Source of the DNA: Dactylosporangium aurantiacum
GTDB taxonomy: Bacteria; Actinomycetota; Actinomycetes; Mycobacteriales; Micromonosporaceae
NCBI RefSeq assembly: GCF_000716715.1
Contig: NZ_JNYJ01000005.1
Location: 248,001-312,000, forward strand
Reading direction: 5' to 3'
DNA: 64,000 bases
The notes under the pieces were generated by a model that had not been told where the DNA came from, searched no databases, and saw only the letters and a list, made by a program, of their open reading frames with translations. Each line of letters begins with the position of its first letter. The stretch's first letter is position 1. The position numbers and the translations under genes are program-made. Positions 52,118 to 60,729 of the stretch are shown here, piece by piece.

Positions 52118-53266
52118 TCAGTAGGTCGGGCTCCAGCGCCACCAGCCGTGGTCGCCGGCGAGCTGGGCCAGCCGGGAGCCGAGCATGAGCGACGTGGCCC
52201 GGGCCTCGCCGGCGAGCCGGGTGTGGACCTGCTCGGCGATCTCCGGCGCCCGGTACTCGGCGTGCTCCAGCAGCTGCAGCGTCACCGACCACCAGTAGCG
52301 GTCCTCGTCGCTGGCGTGCGGCGCGCCGCCGGTGAACCACTCGGCGAGCCCGTCGAGCAGGTCGTCGCCGACGCCGTCGGGGTCCGTGAGCCGCAGCGCC
52401 GCGCACACCCGCGCGACCACGTCGTCGTCCCAGCCGGACAGGTGCCCGCGCACCAGCGTGTGCAGCGACGGGTGGCCCAGCGCGCCGGCCGCGTCGATCT
52501 CCAGCGAGAACACGTTGTCGCGGGCCAGCCGCTCCTGCAGCACCGGCAGGATCCGCTCGTCGCGCCGCCGGGCCAGGCCGAGCAGCGCCTCGCAGCGGGT
52601 GTCGTCGTGCGGGTCGTCGAGCCGCACGAGCAGCGCCTCGCGCAGCACCGGCGCGTCCACCTCCGACAGCTGGGTGCCGAGCGCGAAGCATGCCCAGTCC
52701 CGCACGTCGTCGTCGGGGTCGTTGCTCAGCACCAGCAGCGCCCGCACCGTGTCGTCGGGCGGTGCCTCGCCGAGCACGCTCGGCAGCGCCTGGGCGACCG
52801 CCCGCCGCACCCGCGCGTCGGCGTGGTGGATCAGCGGCAGCAGCAGCGGCAGCGCCTCGTCGTCGTAGCACCAGGCGACGGCGTCGGCGAGCTCGGCCGG
52901 GGACGTCGCCGCGTCGGCCAGCAGCGCCGAGATCGTCCGCGCGGTCGGCTCCACGTCGTCGACGGGCGTGGCCCGCGCCGCGGCGGCCGCCTCCGCGGCG
53001 GCGGCCGCGGCCGCCGGGTCGGCGAGGTCGGCCAGGTCGGCGATGACGTCGGCGAGCGGGTCCGTCGCGTAGGCGTCCCCGTCCTGGCCGGGGGTCACCT
53101 GTCCGGCGCCGATCTGCCACGGGTCCGTGCTCCACGGCTCGGCGCGCCACGGCTCGCCGCCGGGTGGGTCGGCGGCCCACGCGGCGTGACCGCCGGCGGC
53201 GCCGGGGTCCAGCGCGCGGTCGCTCGGCTCGTCCGGTGACGGTCGGGAGGACGCGAGGTCGCTCAT
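52118..53266 (-). CDS. HEAT-repeat (PBS lyase-like) protein
   Basis: The protein has 382 residues. The N-terminal 110 residues are acidic and Ala/Pro-rich. HEAT-type helices follow: ALPLLLPLIHHADARVRRAV, ALLVLSNDPDDDVRDWACFA, ALLVRLDDPHDDTRCEALLG, ILPVLQERLARDNVFSLEID. The C-terminus is helical and Trp-rich. HEAT proteins are binding scaffolds; the partner is unknown. It interrupts the heme genes on the opposite strand. ATG 53266 is chosen because upstream sequence is not family-like. Confidence 0.78.
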   Translation of the reverse strand: MSDLASSRPSPDEPSDRALDPGAAGGHAAWAADPPGGEPWRAEPWSTDPWQIGAGQVTPGQDGDAYATDPLADVIADLADLADPAAAAAAAEAAAAARATPVDDVEPTARTISALLADAATSPAELADAVAWCYDDEALPLLLPLIHHADARVRRAVAQALPSVLGEAPPDDTVRALLVLSNDPDDDVRDWACFALGTQLSEVDAPVLREALLVRLDDPHDDTRCEALLGLARRRDERILPVLQERLARDNVFSLEIDAAGALGHPSLHTLVRGHLSGWDDDVVARVCAALRLTDPDGVGDDLLDGLAEWFTGGAPHASDEDRYWWSVTLQLLEHAEYRAPEIAEQVHTRLAGEARATSLMLGSRLAQLAGDHGWWRWSPTY

Positions 53267-53403
53267 CCGAGAGAGTCTGCTCGCCTCCGGCGAGATGTTC
53301 CAGAGGGGTTCGCCCCACAGATGGACATCCCGCTGGTCAGATTCGCCCGACCCGACGACATATCGACGCACTTCGGGTACACCGGCCGCGGTGACGACCT
53401 CCC

Positions 53404-54159
53404 TCAGCGCCCCCGGCTGCCCAGCCGCAGCGACTGCCACGACCCGTCGGCCGCCCAGCCGCCGTCGACGGAGAGTGCGGCACCGTTGACGAAACCGGAG
53501 CGCTCCGGGTCGGCGAGGAACGCCACCGCGCGGGCGATGTCCTCCGGCTGCGCGAACCGCGCCATCGGCACGTGGTCGGTGATGTCGGTGTCCGCGTACG
53601 CCCCGGACGCCTGCGACTCGTCGTCCATCTCCGTCTTCACCCAGCCGGGGCAGACCGCGTTGACCCGCACGCCCCGGCCGCCCCACTCGACCGCGAGGGT
53701 GCGGGTCAGCCCGATCAGGCCGTGCTTGCTGGCGTTGTACGCGACCCGGTCGGCGACCCCCATCAGCCCGGCCACCGAGGCGATGTTGACGATCGAGCCG
53801 TTGCCGCGGACCAGCATCCGCCGCCCGAACGCCCGGCACAGCAGGAACGGCCCGGTCAGGTTCACGTCGAGCACCCGCCGCCACTGCGCCGCGTCGGTGT
53901 CCTCGGCCGGCGCGATCGAGGCGATGCCGGCGTTGTTCACCAGCACGTCGCAGCCGCCGTACACGCTCTCGACCTCGCTCACGAACCGGGCGACGTCCTG
54001 CTCGTCGGACACGTCACCGGTGAAGACGAGCCCGTCGAGGTCCACCGGCCGGGTGTCGATCACCGCCAGCCGGTAGCCCTCCTCGGCCAGCAGCTCCGCG
54101 GTCCTGCGCCCGATGCCCTGCGCCGCGCCCGTGACGACGGCCACTCGCGTTTCTGTCAT
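53404..54159 (-). CDS. Short-chain dehydrogenase/reductase
   Basis: The protein has 251 residues. The cofactor motif [21 protein letters not shown] ([10 protein letters not shown]), the catalytic Ser in IVNIASVAG and YxxxK (VAYNASKHG) are present, with the C-terminal [11 protein letters not shown] of classical SDRs. The loop after TGAAQGIG ends with VIDTR, an acidic residue suggesting NAD preference. The substrate is unknown. Its start is 23 bases from the divergent hemY start. Confidence 0.92.
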   Translation of the reverse strand: MTETRVAVVTGAAQGIGRRTAELLAEEGYRLAVIDTRPVDLDGLVFTGDVSDEQDVARFVSEVESVYGGCDVLVNNAGIASIAPAEDTDAAQWRRVLDVNLTGPFLLCRAFGRRMLVRGNGSIVNIASVAGLMGVADRVAYNASKHGLIGLTRTLAVEWGGRGVRVNAVCPGWVKTEMDDESQASGAYADTDITDHVPMARFAQPEDIARAVAFLADPERSGFVNGAALSVDGGWAADGSWQSLRLGSRGR

Positions 54160-54165
54160 ATGCCG

Positions 54166-54175
54166 ACCATAGACT
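54166..54175. promoter_or_regulatory. Overlapping divergent -10 elements of the SDR gene and hemY
   Basis: On the plus strand TAGACT (54170-54175) lies 6 bases before hemY ATG 54182. On the minus strand TATGGT (54171-54166) lies 6 bases before the SDR ATG 54159. The two hexamers share the central TA. Confidence 0.55.
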
Positions 54176-54181
54176 CGGGGC

Positions 54182-55540
54182 ATGGTTGGGGGCGTGGGCA
54201 GACGGGTCGCGGTCATCGGCGGCGGCATCGCCGGTCTGGCCGCGGCGCACCGGCTGCGCGAGCGCGCCCCGCACCTCGACGTGGTGCTGTTCGACCAGGG
54301 CGAGCGTCCCGGCGGCAAGCTGCGCACCGTCGCCCTGGCCGGCGGCCCGGTCGAGCGGGGCGCCGAGTCGTTCCTGTCCGGCGACCCGGCCGGCGGCCCG
54401 AGCGCCGCGGTGCGCCTCGCCGAGCAGGTCGGGCTCGGCGACGAGCTCGTGCACCCCGCCACCGCCAAGGCCGCGGTCGCGACCGGCGGCGGCCTGCTCG
54501 ACCTGCCGGCCGGCACCCTCATGGGCATCCCCGCCGGCGAGGACCCGGCCGACCGGCCGTCGGGCCGCCCCCTGCTGGCCCCCGGCGAGGACGTGACCGT
54601 CGGCGGGCTGGTCCGCCCGCGCCGCGGCGACCTCGTCGTCGACCGGTTCGTGGAGCCGCTGCTCGGCGGCGTCTACGCCGGCCGCGCCGACCGGCTCTCG
54701 CTGCGCATGGCGCTGCCGGCCCTCGCCGACGCGGCCGAGCGGTCCGACACCCTCACCGGCGCCGTCCGCGCCGCCCTGGCCGCGCGGCGGGTCACCCCGG
54801 GCGCGCCCGTGTTCAGCGCCGTGCGCGGCGGCATGAGCCGGCTCGTCGACGCGGTCGCCGCCACCCTGCCCGACGTCCGGCTCGGCCTGCCCGTGCGCGA
54901 GCTGCACCGGCACGGCGCCGGCTGGCGCCTCACCGTCGGCTCGACCCGCGACCCGTCCACGGTCGAGGCCGACGGCGTGATCCTCGCCGTGCCCGCCGCT
55001 CCCGCCGCCCGCCTGCTGTCCACGGTGGACGGGGTGGCCGGCGTGCCGCTCGGCTATGCCAGCGTCGCCCTCGCCGCGCTGGCGCTGCCGGCCACCAAGC
55101 TGCCCGAGCTGTCGGGGTTCCTGGTGCCGGCGACCGAGGGCTTCGCCGTCAAGGCCGTCACGTTCTTCGACCAGAAGTGGTCGCACCTGCGCCGCCCCGG
55201 CCTCACCGTGGTGCGCGCCTCCGTCGGCCGCGCCGGCGAGGAGCAGCAGCTGCAGCGCACCGACGCCGACCTGCTCGACCTGGTCCGCGACGAGGTGGCC
55301 CGCCTCCTCGGCACCGACCGCCTGCCCGACCCGGTCGACGCCGCCGTCTTCCGCTGGGGCGGCGGCCTCCCGCAGTACGAGCCACACCACCGCGACCGGG
55401 TCGCCGCGCTGCGCGCCACCCTCGCCGCCCACCCGGCGATCGCCGTCGCCGGCGCCGCCTACGACGGCGTCGGCATCCCCGCCTGCGTCACATCGGGGTG
55501 GACCGCCGCCGACGCGCTGATCCACGCCCTGGAAGGATGA
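54182..55540 (+). CDS. hemY: Coproporphyrinogen III oxidase (HemY/CgoX)
   Basis: The protein has 452 residues. The FAD-binding dinucleotide motif is [40 protein letters not shown] and the C-terminal [20 protein letters not shown] complete the flavin amine oxidase-type fold. In actinobacteria this enzyme oxidises coproporphyrinogen III to coproporphyrin III. Its stop overlaps the first candidate ATG of hemQ, so the two act in one operon. Confidence 0.94.
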   Translation: MVGGVGRRVAVIGGGIAGLAAAHRLRERAPHLDVVLFDQGERPGGKLRTVALAGGPVERGAESFLSGDPAGGPSAAVRLAEQVGLGDELVHPATAKAAVATGGGLLDLPAGTLMGIPAGEDPADRPSGRPLLAPGEDVTVGGLVRPRRGDLVVDRFVEPLLGGVYAGRADRLSLRMALPALADAAERSDTLTGAVRAALAARRVTPGAPVFSAVRGGMSRLVDAVAATLPDVRLGLPVRELHRHGAGWRLTVGSTRDPSTVEADGVILAVPAAPAARLLSTVDGVAGVPLGYASVALAALALPATKLPELSGFLVPATEGFAVKAVTFFDQKWSHLRRPGLTVVRASVGRAGEEQQLQRTDADLLDLVRDEVARLLGTDRLPDPVDAAVFRWGGGLPQYEPHHRDRVAALRATLAAHPAIAVAGAAYDGVGIPACVTSGWTAADALIHALEG

Positions 55541-55545
55541 CGACC

Positions 55546-56247
55546 ATGACCAGCAGCAACGCCGCCCGCATCCGCGAGCTCAACGACTCGATCCGCTACA
55601 CGATGTGGTCGGTGTTCCAGGCTGCGACCCCCCTCGACCCCGCCTCGCGCACCGAGATCGCGGCCGAGGCGACCGCGTTCCTCGCCGACCTGGCCGCCAA
55701 GGACGTCGTGGTCCGCGGCACCTACGACGTGGCCGGCCTGCGCGCCGACGCCGACCTCATGGTCTGGTGGCACGCCCCGAGCGCCGAGGCCCTCCAGGAG
55801 GCGTATGCGGCGCTGCGGCGCACCGCCCTCGGCACCCACCTGCGGCCCGTCTGGTCGCAGCTGGCCCTGCACCGCCCGGCCGAGTTCAACAAGAGCCACA
55901 TCCCGGCCTTCCTCGCCGACGAGGTGGCGCGCGCCTGGGTCTGCGTGTATCCGTTCGTGCGCTCCTACGAGTGGTATCTCCTGCCCGACGAGGAGCGCCG
56001 CGCCATGCTCGCCGAGCACGGCAAGATGGCCCGCGGCTACGCGGACGTGCGTGCCAACACCGTGGCCAGCTTCGCCCTGGGCGACTACGAGTGGCTGCTC
56101 GCCTTCGAGGCCGACGACCTGCACCGCATCGTGGACCTGATGCGCGACCTGCGTGCCTCGTCCGCCCGCCGCCACGTCCGCGAGGAGGTCCCCTTCTACA
56201 CGGGCCGCCGCCGCGACATCGCCGACCTGGTCGCCAACCTGCCGTAG
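55546..56247 (+). CDS. hemQ: Coproheme decarboxylase (chlorite dismutase family)
   Basis: The protein has 233 residues. [32 protein letters not shown], the tyrosine-bearing [18 protein letters not shown] and [20 protein letters not shown] match actinobacterial HemQ. It performs the last step, two oxidative decarboxylations of coproheme to heme b, through a tyrosyl radical. ATG 55546 is preferred: GGAAGG ends 9 bases upstream, whereas ATG 55537 directly abuts it. Confidence 0.95.
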   Translation: MTSSNAARIRELNDSIRYTMWSVFQAATPLDPASRTEIAAEATAFLADLAAKDVVVRGTYDVAGLRADADLMVWWHAPSAEALQEAYAALRRTALGTHLRPVWSQLALHRPAEFNKSHIPAFLADEVARAWVCVYPFVRSYEWYLLPDEERRAMLAEHGKMARGYADVRANTVASFALGDYEWLLAFEADDLHRIVDLMRDLRASSARRHVREEVPFYTGRRRDIADLVANLP

Positions 56248-56324
56248 CCGCCGCCTCACTTCTCGCCGGGGCACCGCCTCGCTCGCCGGGACACCCCGGG
56301 CATCGCTACTGGCCTGGCCTTGCC

Positions 56325-56375
56325 TGGGCCTTGACTGGGTTTGGGCCTTGACTGGGCCTGGGCCTTGACTGGGCC
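56325..56375. repeat. 17-bp tandem repeat TGGGCCTTGACTGGGCC, three copies
   Basis: Copies at 56325-56341, 56342-56358 and 56359-56375; the first differs only at its last two bases. The core CTTGACTGGGCC matches the reverse complement of the 12753 array (CTTGACCGGGCC) at all but one base. Confidence 0.9.
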
Positions 56376-56449
56376 CGGCCTTCAACGGCCTGGCCTGGCC
56401 GGCGGTCTGGCCGGTGCGGTGTCACGGTCGGTCGTCGGCCGGGCGGCGG

Positions 56450-56990
56450 CAGGCCGGTCGCCGCTGGTCTGGCCCGTCGCTGCGGTCGTGACTGGTCCTG
56501 CCGACCTGGCGGGTCGTCGGTGGTGCGGTCTGGTTCGTGGCCGCTGGGCTGGCTCTTCCCGGTGGGCGGGTTTGTTGCCGACCTGCTGCCGGTGGTGTGG
56601 GTCGTCGCGCTGGTACGGCGCAGTGTGGCCTGGTGCGGTTGGTCAACTCGCTGCTGGCCTGTCCCGGTCGCTGCTGGCGTGGCCCGGTCGGCGCTGGCCT
56701 GCCCGGTCGCCGCTGGTCTGGCTGGTCGCTGCCGTCGTGGCGAGCGGTCGGTGGTGTGGTCTGTTTCCGTTGTGGGTGGGCTGGCCTGTTCCCGGCGGGC
56801 GGTTCGTTGCCGACCTGCTGCCGGTGGCGTGGGTTGTCGCGCTGGCGCGGCGCAGTGTGGCCTGGTGCGGTTGGTCAACTCGCTGCTGGCCTGTCCCGGT
56901 CGCTGCTGGCGTGGCCCGGTCGGCGCTGGCCTGCCCGGTCGCTGCCGTTGTGGCGGGTCGTCGGTGGTGTGGTCCGTTTCCGTGGCCGGT
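56450..56990. repeat. Direct repeats of about 232 bp (one partial, two fuller copies)
   Basis: GTTGCCGACCTGCTGCCGGT occurs at 56574 and again at 56806, and the following about 180 bases match closely, including TGGTGCGGTTGGTCAACTCG. The segment 56450-56573 resembles the distal half of the same unit, so a third partial copy precedes. Confidence 0.85.
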
Positions 56991-57020
56991 TCGATGCCGG
57001 TTCGATGCCGGTTCGATGCC
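56988..57020. repeat. 11-bp tandem repeat GGTTCGATGCC, three copies
   Basis: Perfect copies at 56988-56998, 56999-57009 and 57010-57020, directly after the 232-bp repeats. Confidence 0.92.
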
Positions 57021-57311
57021 GGTGGAGTCGTCGCCGGTGCTGCCGGTGGCTGGTCCGCCTGATCCGCAGGGGTGAGATGCCGGTCTCCAACCGGCCGGAC
57101 CGGGCTGGCGAGGTGGCGCCCCGCGTCCGAGTCGCCGCTGCGGTGAAACGGGCGTTCGCGGGGTGCCGGCCGCCCGTGCCTGGGCGTGGCGCGTGGGGCT
57201 GGTCGGATCGGTTCGCCGGGCTCGCCGGGCGGAGGTGTCCGCGTCTGGTCGAAAACACGCTCACCGGTGGTGTCGGCCGGCTGCGTCCGTCGTCCGCGGG
57301 CGGCGGAGGCG

Positions 57312-57749
57312 TTACGGGGCGGGGCGGTGCATGGGGACGTGTTCGATGCCGTCGTCGAGGAACGGGGGGCCGGAGATGGTGAAGCCGAAGCGTTCGTACA
57401 CGCGGATCGCGGTGGTCTGGGCGTCCAGGGTGGCGGGGCGGTCGCCGATCACCGTCACGGCCTCCGTCAGCAGGCGGCCGGCCAGGCCCTGGCCGCGGTG
57501 GGTCGGGGCGGTCACCACGCGGCCGACGCGGGCCGAGCCGTCCGGTTCGGTGAGCACGCGCAGGTAGGCGAGCACGGTGTCCGGGGGGTCGGTGAGCCAG
57601 ACGTGGACGGTGGAGGGCTCGGTGTCGCGGCCGTCCAGGTCGGGGTACGCGCAGTGCTGCTCGACGACGAAGACGTCGCTGCGCAGGCGGAGGAGGGCGT
57701 ACAGGGTGAAGACGTCCAACGAGGCGAAGGGCGCGCTGTGCATGATCAC
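57312..57749 (-). CDS. GNAT-family acetyltransferase (ElaA-like)
   Basis: The protein has 145 residues. LRLRSDVFVVEQHCAYPDLD is the ElaA-type N-terminal signature. VGRVVTAPTHRGQGLAGRLL carries the acetyl-CoA-binding R/Q-x-x-G-x-G/A loop, and AIRVYERFGF is the C-terminal signature. The substrate is unknown. GTG 57749 overlaps the preceding stop (GTGA); ATG 57743 is an alternative start. Last gene of the minus-strand run. Confidence 0.9.
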   Translation of the reverse strand: MIMHSAPFASLDVFTLYALLRLRSDVFVVEQHCAYPDLDGRDTEPSTVHVWLTDPPDTVLAYLRVLTEPDGSARVGRVVTAPTHRGQGLAGRLLTEAVTVIGDRPATLDAQTTAIRVYERFGFTISGPPFLDDGIEHVPMHRPAP

Positions 57750-59119
57750 GGCTTGAGGGTAGCCAGTTGCTCGGCGGCCTTGCGGGCGGCGATGAGGACC
57801 GGGTCCCAGACGGGGGCGAAGGGCGGTGCGTAGGAGAGGTCCAGGCCGGTCATCTCCTCGACCGTCATGCCGTGCCACAGGGCGACGGCGAGGGCGTCGA
57901 TGCGTTTCGCCGCGCCCTCCTGGCCGACGATCTGGGCGCCGAGCAGGCGGCCGGTGGTGCGCTCGGCGATGATCTTCGTGGTGATGGGGAGGGCGCCGGG
58001 GAAGTAGCCGGCGCGGGTGGTGGACTCGGTGACGGTGGAGAAGGTGGCGAAGCCGGCCGCGGCGGCCTCGGCGGTGGACAGGCCGGTGCGGGCGACCTCG
58101 TACGCGCAGATCTTGGAGACCGCGGTGCCGACGACGCCGGGGAAGGTGGCGTAGCCGCCGCCGATGTTGATGCCGGCGGCGCGGCCCTGCTTGTTGGCGT
58201 GGGTGCCGAGGGCGATGGCGGTCGGGCGCTGGGAGACCAGGTGCAGCACCTCGACGCAGTCGCCGGCGGCCCAGACGCCCTCGGCGGAGGTGCGCAGGCG
58301 CCGGTCGACGGTGATGCCGCCGCTCGCGCCGACGGCGATGCCCGCGTCGGCGGCGAGGCCGCTGTTGGGGCGGGTGCCGAGGCCGAGGATGACGATGTCC
58401 GCGGGCAGCACCCCCTCGGCGGTGCGCACCCCGGTGACCCGGTCCCCGGCGGTGTCGAAGCCTTCGAGCGGGCAGGACAGCCGCAGGTCGACGCCGAGGC
58501 CGCGCAGCGCGTCGGCGACGAGGGTCGCCATGTCGGGGTCGAGGGTGCGCATCGGCTGGTCGGCGGCGTCGATCAGGGCGACCTGCAGGCCGCGGCGGAT
58601 CATCGCCTCGGCCATCTCCAGCCCGATGTACCCGGCGCCGACGACGACGGCCCGGCGCGGCTGGTGGTCCTCGAGGAACGACAGCAGCCGGATGCCGTCC
58701 TCCAGGGTCTGGACCCCGTGGATGCCGGCGGCGCCGGCGCCGGGCACGTCGGGGCGGGCCGGCACGCCGCCGGTGGCGATGACGAGCTGGTCGAAGGGCT
58801 CGGTGTAGGGGTCGCCGCCGGTGGGGCGGACGGTGACCGACCGGTCGTCGAGGGAGATGCCGACGACCTCGCTGCCGAGGCGCAGGTCGATGCCGAGGTC
58901 GCGGAACTGCGCCGGGGTCCGGGCGACCAGGTCGTCGGGGTCGGCCACGTCGCCGGCGACCAGGTAGGGGATGCCGCACGCCGAGTACGAGACGTGCTGG
59001 CCCTTCTCGAAGGCCACGATGCGCAGGTCGTCGGGCTTGCGGCGGCGGCGGGCCTGGGAGGCGGCGCTCATCCCGGCGGCGTCGCCGCCGATGACGACCA
59101 GGCGCTCAGCAGAAGTCAC
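57746..59119 (-). CDS. FAD-dependent NAD(P)H oxidoreductase, CoA-disulfide reductase/NADH oxidase family
   Basis: The protein has 457 residues from GTG 59119. FAD motif VVIGGDAAGMSAASQARRR, the single redox cysteine in VSYSACGIPY (near residue 44), NAD motif AVVVGAGYIGLEMAEAMIRR and GVWAAGDCVEVLHLV are all present, with the C-terminal dimerisation domain. Family members reduce CoA disulfide or persulfides, or oxidise NADH with O2. No rhodanese domain is fused. Lies 8 bases after the beta-helix gene. Confidence 0.92.
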   Translation of the reverse strand: MTSAERLVVIGGDAAGMSAASQARRRRKPDDLRIVAFEKGQHVSYSACGIPYLVAGDVADPDDLVARTPAQFRDLGIDLRLGSEVVGISLDDRSVTVRPTGGDPYTEPFDQLVIATGGVPARPDVPGAGAAGIHGVQTLEDGIRLLSFLEDHQPRRAVVVGAGYIGLEMAEAMIRRGLQVALIDAADQPMRTLDPDMATLVADALRGLGVDLRLSCPLEGFDTAGDRVTGVRTAEGVLPADIVILGLGTRPNSGLAADAGIAVGASGGITVDRRLRTSAEGVWAAGDCVEVLHLVSQRPTAIALGTHANKQGRAAGINIGGGYATFPGVVGTAVSKICAYEVARTGLSTAEAAAAGFATFSTVTESTTRAGYFPGALPITTKIIAERTTGRLLGAQIVGQEGAAKRIDALAVALWHGMTVEEMTGLDLSYAPPFAPVWDPVLIAARKAAEQLATLKP

Positions 59120-59127
59120 CCGATCAT

Positions 59128-60207
59128 TTAATCGTGTTTGTCGGGTGCGGGGATGGCGGCGCCGGTGTCGTCCCAGACGTTTCCCGAGTTGGTGCTCAGC
59201 GTGGTCTGGGTGCTGATGAGGATCGGGCACACGAACATGCTGTTGCGGCCGAAGCGGTTGCTGACCACGGCGATGCCGGTCATCGGGGTGGGGCCGCCGC
59301 CGCGGTGGGCGAAGTTCAGCACGCAGTGCCCGCCGTCGAGCCAGTTGCGCTCGACCCGGATGTCGCCGCTCGCGCCCGCCTCCTGGGTGACCTGGTACGC
59401 GGCGTTGGCGTCGGCGCCCGGGTACAGCACGTTGTGCCGCAGCGTGATGCGGCGGCCGCCGCGGGTGTCGACGGCGTCGTTGATGGTCTCGCCGCCGCCG
59501 GGGGCGCCGCTGCGGTAGTACGTCAGGTCGTGGATCCAGGAGTCCTGCACGACGACGTCGGTGCCGGCGCGCACGCCGTCGACGGTGCCGTGGATGTTGA
59601 CCCGGCTCAGCGTCGTCGCGGTGGCCCACACCCCGTCGAGGCAGGCGTTCGGGTTCGCCGGGGCGATCTCGACGTCCTCGATGACGGCGCTGCCCTCGAC
59701 CTGGATGACCGCGGCCGGGCACCGCGCCGCCCCGCCGCGCACGACCGAGTTGCGGATCGTCACGTTCCTGCCGGTGATGCGCACGTACCCGCGGATGTCG
59801 GCGTTGGACACCACGGTGTTGTCGGCGGAGATCGTCTGGTCGCCGGTGAGGACCGTCAGCGTGGTCCCGGCGATGACCCCGGTGTTGCCGGCCGCCGGTT
59901 TCCCGCCGCCCCGGGACACGACCCGCGGCGCGGTCGACGGCGACCCGCCGGGCGACGTGGACACCGACGGCGAGGGCGACGCGGACCGGGAGGCGGTGGG
60001 GGAGCCGGCGCCCGGCAGCCCGGCCATCTCCGCGGAGCGGCGCTGCTCGGGCGTGAGCCCGTCCGCCGACGTCGGCCGGGTGGGCCGGGTCAGCGGGTAC
60101 ACCAGGATCGCGGTCAGTGCCACCGTGACGACGCCGGCGACCGCCACGCCGATCGGGCCCCAGTGAACGCGGCGCCCTGTCGCCGGAAGATCACTCTCGG
60201 TGGTCAC
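59128..60207 (-). CDS. Membrane-anchored right-handed beta-helix protein
   Basis: The protein has 359 residues from GTG 60207. A TM helix near residues 17-40 (PIGVAVAGVVTVALTAILVY) and a Ser/Pro/Thr-rich linker precede a parallel beta-helix with repeated strands (GYVRITGRNVTIRNSVVRGG, VEGSAVIEDVEI, DVVVQDSWIHDL, RRITLRHNVLYPG). The fold is typical of polysaccharide lyases and hydrolases or binding proteins; I do not see a diagnostic catalytic triad. Extracytoplasmic carbohydrate interaction is plausible. Confidence 0.82.
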   Translation of the reverse strand: MTTESDLPATGRRVHWGPIGVAVAGVVTVALTAILVYPLTRPTRPTSADGLTPEQRRSAEMAGLPGAGSPTASRSASPSPSVSTSPGGSPSTAPRVVSRGGGKPAAGNTGVIAGTTLTVLTGDQTISADNTVVSNADIRGYVRITGRNVTIRNSVVRGGAARCPAAVIQVEGSAVIEDVEIAPANPNACLDGVWATATTLSRVNIHGTVDGVRAGTDVVVQDSWIHDLTYYRSGAPGGGETINDAVDTRGGRRITLRHNVLYPGADANAAYQVTQEAGASGDIRVERNWLDGGHCVLNFAHRGGGPTPMTGIAVVSNRFGRNSMFVCPILISTQTTLSTNSGNVWDDTGAAIPAPDKHD

Positions 60208-60260
60208 CGACCCTTTCTAGTGGTACAGGAGTGACGGGCGCAACCTATTGATGCGTACGG

Positions 60261-60725
60261 TTATCCAAGTGCCTTCGACATCTGCAGCGAAGTCGTCTCG
60301 AACCCCAACGATTCGTACAGGTGCCGGGCGCCGGGGTTGTGGCCGAAGACGTTCAGGCCGAGCCGGGTGACGCCGCGGGCCCGCAGCTCCTCCTCGGCGG
60401 CGAGCATCAGCGCCCGGCCGTAGCCGCGGCGGCGGTGCGCCTCCTCGACTTGGATCTCGTAGATCCACGCCTGCGCCCGCTCGGCGGTCGGCATGCCGAT
60501 CCACAGGAACCCGACGACCTCGCCGTCGGCCTCGCCGGCGAACAGCAGCTGCCCTTCGGTGGCCAGGCCGTCGGGCAGCAGCGCCTGGAACTGCCGCTCG
60601 ACCCGCGCGGTGACCTCCGCCGGGTCGCTGCGGCCGGCGCGGACCTCGTCGGCGGCGTACTCGGCCTTCAGCGCGGGGATGCGGACGTCGTACTCGGCCT
60701 GGGTGAGCGGGCGAATCGTGAACAT
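60261..60725 (-). CDS. GNAT-family N-acetyltransferase
   Basis: The protein has 154 residues. VVGFLWIGMP, IYEIQVEEAHRRRGYGRALM with the acetyl-CoA loop RRRGYG, and NVFGHNPGARHLYESLGFE are standard GNAT segments (like RimI-type enzymes). The substrate is unknown. It follows dgt by 4 bases and precedes the beta-helix gene by 53. Confidence 0.93.
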   Translation of the reverse strand: MFTIRPLTQAEYDVRIPALKAEYAADEVRAGRSDPAEVTARVERQFQALLPDGLATEGQLLFAGEADGEVVGFLWIGMPTAERAQAWIYEIQVEEAHRRRGYGRALMLAAEEELRARGVTRLGLNVFGHNPGARHLYESLGFETTSLQMSKALG

Positions 60726-60729
60726 GGGC

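Larger units (their letters stand above)
56248..57311. other. 1.06-kb repeat-rich spacer without a credible gene
   Basis: Between hemQ and the convergent GNAT gene all three plus frames stay open for long stretches, but the predicted peptides are Trp/Cys/Val/Arg-rich and change register with the repeats. No family-like sequence is seen on either strand. The region holds the repeats listed below. Confidence 0.75.

Noticed and set aside
56341..57382. Long open frames through the repeat-rich spacer after hemQ
   Set aside because: All three plus frames are open at once, peptides are Trp/Cys-rich with no family likeness, and the longest runs antisense into the GNAT gene.
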